The translations under genes and the position numbers were made by a program. From positions 496,001 through 560,000 of the forward strand of contig BPQB01000001.1 of NCBI GenBank assembly GCA_019973155.2: a stretch of DNA of 64,000 bases, in the 5' to 3' direction. Source of the stretch: Phanerochaete sordida (taxonomy: Eukaryota; Basidiomycota; Agaricomycetes; Polyporales; Phanerochaetaceae). Shown one piece after another: positions 56,228 to 64,000 of this stretch (its first letter is position 1; each line of letters opens with the position of its first letter). A model generated the notes under the pieces. The model worked only from the letters and a program-made list of their open reading frames with translations. It ran no database searches and was not told where the DNA came from.

Positions 56228-58467
56228 CTAGTCATAAAAGACTGCCTCTCGGATCAGAGCTTCGGCAGCTTTTGAACGCGGAGTGAAGTTGACCTTGAAG
56301 GGTACAGGGTGCCTACATAGAGTGTCAGGGTTAGAAGCAGCCACAAATAGCAGAAATATCTACGCACGAAAGGAAACCAGATGTGTACTTCCCGCTGGGC
56401 TCGACTGGCTGGCCAGAGGGGTCTAGAGGTTTCTCAATGTTGAAGGTCGTCAGGATATAGGCGATGTTCAACCATATGGTATCCATCGCAAAATGCCGCC
56501 CTGGACAAATCCTCCTTCCAAAACCAAAACATGCCTCAACAGGGTCAGGGGCAGTTTTATCCAGCTTGCCCTCCGAAGTGAGAAACCGTGTTGGATCGAA
56601 GACATCTGGATTAGGGTATCTGGTCTCATCATGAAGTACGGCCCTGTAAACATGATAGCGGGGTCAGGAAACAGTGATGATTAAGCGGCTTTGCGGCTTA
56701 CCATGCGTTTGCGATGATAAGTGAACCTGCAGGAATGAAGTAGCCTCTGTATTCGTCATCAGTGGTCATTTTGCGAGGGACGGCTTCGAGGACGGCAGCA
56801 ATTAGTCATATCATACGGCCATTCTGTGCAGGACGCACACGACGGAAGAACAAGATTCCATCTGTACGAGTCTATCAGTCTATCAGAAAAATTGTAGATA
56901 ATCAATCGCGAACCTTAGACTCTCTTTCATGACCGCAGTGATGTATGGCAGAGAAGGCCTTTCAGAGATAGATGGTAGACGTCCAATGCCAATGACGTTG
57001 TCGAGCTCTGCTTGCGCGATACGCTGAACTTGAGGGAACTTCAACATCGCCAAGACAAAGGTGGCGATTGAGGACACAGTCTATCGCCATCAATTGAGGG
57101 CAGTACTTAAAAGGCAGCACAATGTCAGATCTTCAGCTTACCGTGTCTGCTCCACCTGAAGCCTGATATATCAGAAAACACGTACACTTTCAACTTGTGA
57201 AGAAACGCACCGACGTATGCGGTCCCGGAAACGTGTTTGACCACTGTCTCGAGCTCAGCACGCGGTTTGTCTTTGCGCTCGTCAATGCTAGCCAACAGCG
57301 TGGCGGCAACGCAATCGCTGGGCTCGCCGTTCGCCTGAGACGTAAATTAGCACTCGTGGTCACACGAGGGGAATTGAAACCCACCATGCGCTGCTTCACC
57401 AAGTCGAGCGGCTCGGTGAACATCTGGTTAACCTGCGCCCTCCATCTCTCGCCATCACGCTTGAATTGAGCACCGGGAGCCCAACTGGGCAAATATCGCA
57501 CTGTGGAGGCCGTTAGAAGAGGGACAAGCGAGTCAACATACACAGCCTTACGAATAGGGAAGTTGTCAACTCCGCGGACGTCAGCTTCGTCGATAATTCT
57601 ACAGAGATCCGGCGTACACACCCAGATATGATCCCGCGTTCCCTGTGAGTGCGAGCGAATGAATTGCCGCCTCCGCGACGCCAATATAATGATCGTTCTC
57701 CGGCTGGACGTCGATCCCATACACAACACGAAGGATTGCCGCACCGGCCATACTGAAGCAAAATCAACGCGAGTCTTTCACGCAGCCTTGCATGAAAACG
57801 TACATGCGCAGATACTTCATGAGGCCGTCCGGATTAGCATGAATACGGCGCAGTAGGTCCTTCGCCTGCTTCTCGATATGCGCGTGATGCTTATCGACGA
57901 CCCCAGGGTGGAAATGTTGGTGGAACATGCGCCGATGCTCGCGCCAGGAGTCGCCGTAAGGCATGAGCGCGAAGTTTTGGCCCCATCCGACGCTGTGTGC
58001 CATCAGCAATGACCACTGATTCGTATGGTTCATAACGTACATCTCATGGCACATAGTCATGATCTCGCTGTACGCCGGTCAGTGAATTGCTGCGAGCTGT
58101 AAGGAGAGGCGGGGCAAGCGATACATACCGATCAGAGTATATCGAGGACCTCTTCTCCAGCAGATCGGTCGTCGCTTGGACTGAGTTCAAAACGTAGATC
58201 GGCGTCCCCGCGATATTCAGATATATGATATCCGAGTCTGCAAATATGTGAGTCGATATTGAAGGTTTAGACGACAGGAAGGCTCTCACCGTATTCGCGG
58301 CTCCATTTTGCATAGGTCAGCCACTCGTAGTCGGCCAGTACGTCGAATGCGTTCCCGACGATGGGAAGACCCTTGGGTCCAGGCGGCAGGCGGTAGCGCT
58401 TTCTCCTCGAGTACAGCGGCAAGGCGATGGCGATGGTGAGCAAGACGACGAAGGTAATGAGCTCCAT
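56228..58467 (-). CDS. Cytochrome P450, tandem array copy B
   Basis: The exon plan is the same as in copy A. The N-terminus is MELITFVVLLTIAIALPLYS then YRLPPGPKGLPIVGNAFDV; then IIYLNIAGTPIYVLNSVQAT, FALMPYGDSWREHRRMFHQH, VGGADT assembled across introns near 57160-57220, KESLR, YPNPDVFDPTRFLTSEG and FGFGRRICPGRHFAMDTIW. The last exon is PVPFKVNFTPRSKAAEALIR ending at the TAG 56230-56228. All recognised segments are open and no disabling mutation was noticed, but the middle exons were not all resolved base by base. It is lower in GC in the C-terminal part than its neighbours. Confidence 0.85.
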
Positions 58468-59004
58468 TGTTGTTTGAGGGGCATTGAGACCAGCAATTTG
58501 CCTTCCGTCTTATGAGCGAGCCACTGCCGGACAGGATTCTGCCGAGCGCGCGGCTTCCTAGACCGAAGACATGTCAGCTTGTCTTCTTGTGAGAGATTCA
58601 GCGGCAGATTGAAAGACGTGCCGTGGCAGGTGAGCTCTTTGCTTGTATTATGGTGAGAAACGACCCACAGCTGTCACACAACAACCATGGAAGATGGCAC
58701 CGTCCATGCTGTAAGATAAGCCCTCGTATGATTCCTCGTCGTAAGACCGCAGATGTACACGAGTTCAAGCGCTACCGTGAGCAGCAGTGCGATGGTCCTC
58801 ACAGTACGCTGGGTACGGTATGTTTCGTTTCTGGGCTGTGGTTTTTATACGGACTGATATCGACTACACGGATACGGCAGAAAATAGCTTTCTCTTGGTC
58901 GAGCAAATCTGCGAGCCTTGGCAGACAAGATATATCAGTAAAAGCCCTGAGAGGGCCTGATCTTCTCGATGAAACCTCAAGCTCACCTCGGGGACTGGAC
59001 CAAA
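58468..59004. other. Intergenic in P450 array
   Basis: 537 bp between copy B start and copy C stop. A plus-strand frame here has no recognisable features. It holds the promoter of copy B. Confidence 0.4.
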
Positions 59005-61207
59005 TTATGCCTCATTTATCAAGACCTCAGCGGCTTCAGAGCGTGGCGTGAAGTTTGCCTTGAACGGGACGGGGTGTCTTCCAGCTTTGCCGTTAGTGGC
59101 ATGCACACATGTGGTCAGCCATACTCACGAGAGCAGCCCAGGTGTGTATTCTTCTTTAGGTTCGATAGGCAGGCTCGTCTCGTCGAGGGCCTTCCCGATA
59201 TTGATCGTAGCCAGGATGCAAGCGACGCTGATCCAAATCGAATCCAGCGCGAAGTGGCGCCCGGGGCAGATTCTCCTCCCGAAGCCAAAGCAGGCCTCGG
59301 TCGGGTCCGGCGCGGACTTGTCGAGCTGGCCATCGGGCGTGAGGTACCGGGTGGGGTCGAAGAGCGCCGGGCGAGGGTATCGGGTCTCGTCGTGCAGCAC
59401 AGCCCTGGCGAAGGTATCGGGTCAATGGGAGCCACATCCGGCTCCTGGAGTACGTACCACGCATTTCCGACTACGATCGACCCAGCAGAAATGTGGTACC
59501 CTCTGTACTCGTCGTCCACCGTCACCCTATGAGGAACGGCTTCGCGGGGATCAGTCTCCAGTTCGATGTCTGACATGGCGACTTACCTAAAGGCGTGACC
59601 GGATGCCATCTATCCAAGCATTAGCAAGCGAATCGTGTGGACGTAATGGAAGAGACATACCTCAGACACTCCTTGACGACTGCAGTGACATAGGGAAGGG
59701 AATTGCGTTCCTCGATAGTTGGAAGGCGGTCTCTGCCCACCACACGATCGAGCTCCATCTGTGCAGCGTGCTGGACCCCAGGATGAAGAATCATCGCAAG
59801 GATGAACGAGGCGAGAGACGAGACTGTCTATTCAGACTGTGAAGAAGCGATAGCAAATATTTTGTGACTTCAACATACTGTGTCCACGCCCCCTGTGAGC
59901 AGCGAGTTTATTTAGGCACCGCGTTCAAGGGTATGATTATGACCTACCGACGTAGCCTGTAAAAAGCGCATTCTGGATTGTCACATCTGCGTGGTTTTCA
60001 TCTTGCTTCTCGTCTACAGCGGACAGCAGCGAGGCGGCGACACAGTTGATCGGCTTTCCTTCGGCCTGGTTGACTGGTCATTACAACTCCGGCGAGATAT
60101 TGACGAAAAATCAGCTCACCATCTGGTGCTTCGTGTATTCAAATGGCTCGGTTATCATTCGAGTGACCTTGCCGTGCCATCTGACAGCATCACGCTTGAA
60201 CCTAGCACCGGGCAACCAGTTGGGCAAATATTGTACTGCGAAAATGAACTTCGAATTGGAAATATTAGAGAAGACGTAATGCCTACGGATAGGTAGAGCG
60301 TCCACTGTGAGAACGTCAGGATCAATGACAGCATCTCTATGGTCAGATTACCCACCAACGTATGACCCAGCATTCCCAGTCAAGGCTATCGCCTCGATTG
60401 CCTCGTCGACCGCAGCGATATAGGGATCATTCTCCGGCTGCACGTCAATTCCGTACATGATACGAAGAGTGGTCGTACCAGCCTCGCTGCGAATGATACG
60501 TGAGGTCAGAATCACGAGAAAGAACAAAATGCTACATGCAGGCGAAGGTTTTGTATAAATGCCTCAGGCTGGGAGATCAGACGGCGCAGGAGGTCCTTAG
60601 CCTGTTCCACAATATGGGGGTGATAGGTTGTCACATTCTCGAGCCGAAAGTGCTGGTGGAACATGCGGCGATGCTGCCGCCAAATTTCGCCATAGGGTAT
60701 GAACCCGAAATTTCGCTTGAGGCCGACGCTAGACTCTGCAATGAGGGTCTCAGGCTGAGCGCAAATGTGCCGGATACGTACAGTTCGTAAGCCATGACCG
60801 TGACCGGCCTTGGACCTCATGTCAGGTTCTGCGCCAGGTCAGCGTCCTGGGTAAAGTGTGCGCACCGGTCGGAGTAGATCGAGGACCGCTTCTCCAGGAG
60901 ATCGTTGACGGCCTGAGCGGAGTTGAGCACGACCATGGGTGTGCCAGCAAGGTTCAAGTAGATGATGTCCGAGCCTACCAACGTCGGAAGTCATCGCCAA
61001 TCTGTAGTCCGTCATAACCCCCTGCTCACCATATTCGCGCCCCCATCGCTCGTACGCTAGCCATTCGTGCTTGGGTGGGATGTCGAACACATTTCCGAGG
61101 ATGGGTAGCCCCTTGGGACCGGGTGGCAGACGAAGCCGCCGCCGCTGTGAGTAGACTCGCAGAGCTATTCCGATGAGAACAAAGCAGGCGAGAATGAGTG
61201 ACTCCAT
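59005..61207 (-). CDS. Cytochrome P450, tandem array copy C
   Basis: The N-terminus is MESLILACFVLIGIALRVYS then LRLPPGPKGLPILGNVFDIP. Following exons read IIYLNLAGTPMVVLNSAQAV, FGFIPYGEIWRQHRRMFHQH, EAGTTTLRIMYGIDVQPEND, YLPNWLPGARFKRDAVRW, GGVDT, KECLR, YPRPALFDPTRYLTPDG and FGFGRRICPGRHFALDSIW; the last exon is PVPFKANFTPRSEAAEVLIN. The exon ending at 60540 can only be joined in phase if the intron starts with GC (GCATGT); the adjacent GT would break the frame. The I-helix has Val in place of Ala (GGVDT). Otherwise it appears intact, at about the same length as copy A. Confidence 0.83.
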
Positions 61208-62202
61208 TCCAAACGAAGCTCAACTTTGTGAGACCAGCTGAAACCACCTTATGTAGTGTACGCCAGAGCGTCACCACCCACACAAGGTTTCGCTCGGCCT
61301 CATCATCACGATACGTCGACGGCTTCCGTGCTCTCAGCTGATATTCCGACAGCGTCCGCGCTCTCAGCTGATACTCCGTTCAGGAGGCCTATTGATATGA
61401 GCCAGGCATGTCAATGAGGCATTTCGCCTGATTTGGACCGTAAAACTCACAGGGCGTCCCGATGATCCCCAGAAAAGGTTTCGCCTAGTTCGCTGTTATC
61501 CAGAGCAGCAGGCACCTCATTCAGCGGCCCAAAACAAGCTCAAGATAGGGTGCTATGCTCTGCAATGAGGGGAGCTGTGCCGGCATCTTCGCAGGGGTAA
61601 CGAAGACTAGGGCCGGCGCGCAAATCCAACAGGCACGGTGCGCGTTTGTTACTCGTTCTATGTCCGCACTTGCTGAGATTTCTACCACGTTTTGCGTTTG
61701 AGCATTCCACATCAACCTCAAATTGAGGCAGCGGAACGTACCTCCCGCTTTCTCAGCAGCTCAAGAAGTTCTAGACCAGTTCGTGAGATCCGCCGAACAT
61801 GAAGCCAGAGAGGTGCCGCGATGATTGCGTTCGCAGAAGACAAAGCGCAGTATCTCGTAAGCCGCCCTCAATCCATTTCTTTTCCACACCGTCGAAAACA
61901 TCGTTAGCTGAGCAACAACTTCGCCGGGTGGATGGTGGTCACAAGCGAGAGCTCGGTAATTCTGGGCGCTCTGCCTCTCCCTCGTGGCGCGGGGATAGCC
62001 GGGTAAATTTAAAATAAACTCGTAATTCCTTCTTTATCACTTGTCATGAGAATCCGCAAGCCTTGCACCAGTCACCGATACAGCCGCATGAATAGTCTCG
62101 AAGATAGAGATATATGCAAGCTATCCATTAATCGCATGAGTTGAATGATATAGCCAATGCCGATGCGAAACGTGCCCGAGGTGAGCACACAAGCCCTCAG
62201 CC
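61208..62202. other. Intergenic with short direct repeat
   Basis: Nearly 1 kb between copies C and D. At about 61318-61380 the unit GCTCTCAGCTGATA occurs twice, each preceded by a similar CGACGGCTTCCGT/CGACAGCGTCCGC sequence, a 30-bp imperfect tandem duplication. No gene is seen. Confidence 0.5.
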
Positions 62203-64000
62203 TCATGATGACGCCGTGTCCTGAATCAAAGCCTCAGCAGTCTTCGAACGAGCCTTGAAGCTCACGTCGAAGGGAACAGGATGCCTACACGAAATCAATC
62301 AGATCTAAACAACTTTCAAAACGAACCTGAATACGCACGAAAGTAGGCCCGTCGTGTACTCCCCGCTGGGCTCGACAGGCTTTCCCGCCGCGTCCAGAGG
62401 CTTCGCGATGTCCAACGTCGACAAGATGCACGCGATACTGGTCCACACGGCGTCGAGCGCGAAGTAGCGTCCCGCGCAGATCCGTCGCCCGAAGCCGAAG
62501 CACGCCTCGGTGGGGTCCGGCGCGGACTTGTCGAGCTGGCCGTCCGGCGTCAGGAAGCGCGTCGGGTCGAAGACGTCGGGATTCGGGTACCGGGTCTCAT
62601 CGTGGAGCACCGCCCTGCGGCCTGTATTAGCAGGATAGTGAGGGTGGAGACGGGGTCAGGTGCGCACCATACATTTCCTATGACAATCGAGCCCTTTGGG
62701 ATGTGATAGCCTTTGTACTCGTCGTCCTGAGTTACCTTGTGGGGCACGGCTATCGCAGGGTGAGACGCGATAACGCGTGACTCAAGGTTCAACTACTCAC
62801 CAAGAGGAATGACAGGGCGCCATCTGTGCGACTATCAGCTCATATTGCTGTATCAAAGCTTGACCACGGACCTCAGAGCTTCCATCAGGACTGCGGTAAC
62901 GTATGGGAGCGAGTCCTTCTCTTCGATGCTGGGCAGCCGGTTAGGTCCTACCACTCTGTCGAGCTGCGCTTGTGCGGTGCGCTGAATGTCGGGGTACATC
63001 ATCATCGCCAGGACAAATGTCGCCAAAGCGGAGACCGTCTGTCCACAATATCGGTGAGGACGTCCCTCAACGAAGTTTTTGCACTACTAACCGTATCTGC
63101 TCCTCCTGCAAGACACATCAATGTTGCCTCCGTGAGAGCACGACATCCAAACACTCACCGATGTAAGACACCGAGAGCACCTGCGCAATGTTCTTTTCAT
63201 GGCGCGCCCGATCCTCGTTCTCACCTATGGCCGCCAGCATTACGGCAGTGACACAGTCGAGACCCTTGCCTTCCTCCTGCTCTGCGCGTCAGCCATCTCC
63301 ACGGCTCGGAGGACCAAGTGGGTCAGTCACCATCTGCCGCTTCGCATATTCGAACGGCTCGCTGATCATGAGGCCCGTCTTCTCTCTCCAGACCGCAGCG
63401 TCGCGCTTGAACTTGGCGCCGGGGAACCAGCTCGGCACGTACTTCACTGCGCGGATCTGTTAGCGCAAAGAAGACGTCATAGGTTGCAGGTGGGTCTCAC
63501 GGATGGGCAAGTAGTCCACTGGCGGGCGGTCAAAATGCGCGCATATATCCAGCACAAACGTACGTACCAAGGTATGAGCCTGCGTTGCCTGTCACAGCGA
63601 GGGCATGGATCGCTTCGTCTGCGACCTCGACATAATGGTCGTGTTCGGGGTCCACGTCGATCCCATACGAAATGCTCAGGATACTCGCCCCTGCCACGCT
63701 GGGGACGTCATGTCAGCCGCGGAGAATCCGGCTCCAAATATACCGCATACAATCGCAAGTGCCGCATAAGATCGTTGGGCGTCGCAAGGAGTAAGCGGAG
63801 AAGGTCTTTCGTGTGCTTCAGCATCCGCGCGTGGTAATGCGGCACCATATCTAGCCGGAAGTACTGGTGGAAGAGCCGGCGGTGCTCGCGCCAGACGTCA
63901 CCGTAGGGTATAAACCCGAAGTTGCGGTCGATGCCCACGCTACACATTTCGATGAGAGAACGACTCCCGCGCGGCAAAGAAGTTGCTCACAGCTCATAGG
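62203..64000 (-). CDS. Cytochrome P450, tandem array copy D (5' end outside window)
   Basis: Only the part from the C-helix onward is present: FGFIPYGDVWREHRRLFHQY, DLMRHLRF then VAGASILSISYGIDVDPEHD, KEALR-equivalent near 62870, YPNPDVFDPTRFLTPDG, heme loop FGFGRRICAGRYFALDAVW and the C-terminal exon PVPFDVSFKARSKTAEALIQ. The stop is the TGA at 62205-62203. Exon order and phases match copy A. The N-terminal anchor exons are beyond position 64000. No disabling change is apparent in the visible part, though not every intron was resolved. Confidence 0.85.

Noticed and set aside
61318..61380. CRISPR-like or satellite repeat
   Set aside because: Only two imperfect copies of a 30-bp unit; the organism is a eukaryote and there is no array.
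1..64000. tRNA or rRNA genes
   Set aside because: I looked for GGTTCGA-type T-arm sequences with matching stems and found none that fold convincingly; a tRNA scan would be needed to exclude them.

Overview
The window is nuclear DNA of a filamentous basidiomycete, most likely a wood- or litter-associated Agaricomycete. Genes are dense, interrupted by many 45-65 nt GT-AG introns, and lie on both strands. The gene content (MED18, EFR3, a DyP peroxidase, an L-amino-acid oxidase, expanded P450s, HET-domain proteins) is typical of Agaricomycetes. All gene models were built by hand from reading frames, splice signals and family motifs; no searches were run.

From 0 to about 26 kb lies mostly conserved housekeeping sequence: a GILT-type thiol reductase, YOS1 (ER-Golgi transport), mitochondrial ribosomal protein uL22m, OST1/ribophorin I (N-glycosylation), an unrecognised secreted protein, a REV1-like single-BRCT protein, EFR3 (plasma-membrane PI4-kinase scaffold), VPS52 (GARP tether), MED18 (Mediator), BCD1 (box C/D snoRNP assembly), two F-box proteins, a BRI3-like small membrane protein and an SRPK-like kinase. 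For most spliced models the exon lengths sum to an exact multiple of three.

From 26 to 53 kb the character changes. There are three large HET-domain proteins of one family plus a decayed fourth, an intact ER-type HSP90 (GRP94, ending HDEL), a decayed GRP94 copy and a short frameshifted GRP94 fragment. An L-amino-acid oxidase, a DyP-type peroxidase, a P450 and repeat-rich gene-poor DNA are interspersed. HET and GRP94 sequences recur tail-to-tail in three places, which suggests an ancestral convergent HET/GRP94 module that was duplicated, once in inverted orientation, and then decayed unevenly. This is the most unusual signal in the window. The 35.6-37.6 kb part carries a 150-bp imperfect inverted repeat flanking a 1.4-kb core, next to a 221-bp MITE-like element.

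From 53 to 64 kb four closely related cytochrome P450 genes lie head-to-tail on the minus strand; the last runs off the window. The first could be resolved into 13 exons encoding 509 residues with all P450 signatures. Together with the oxidase and peroxidase, the right half looks like a fast-evolving block for non-self recognition and oxidative/xenobiotic metabolism attached to a stable housekeeping block.
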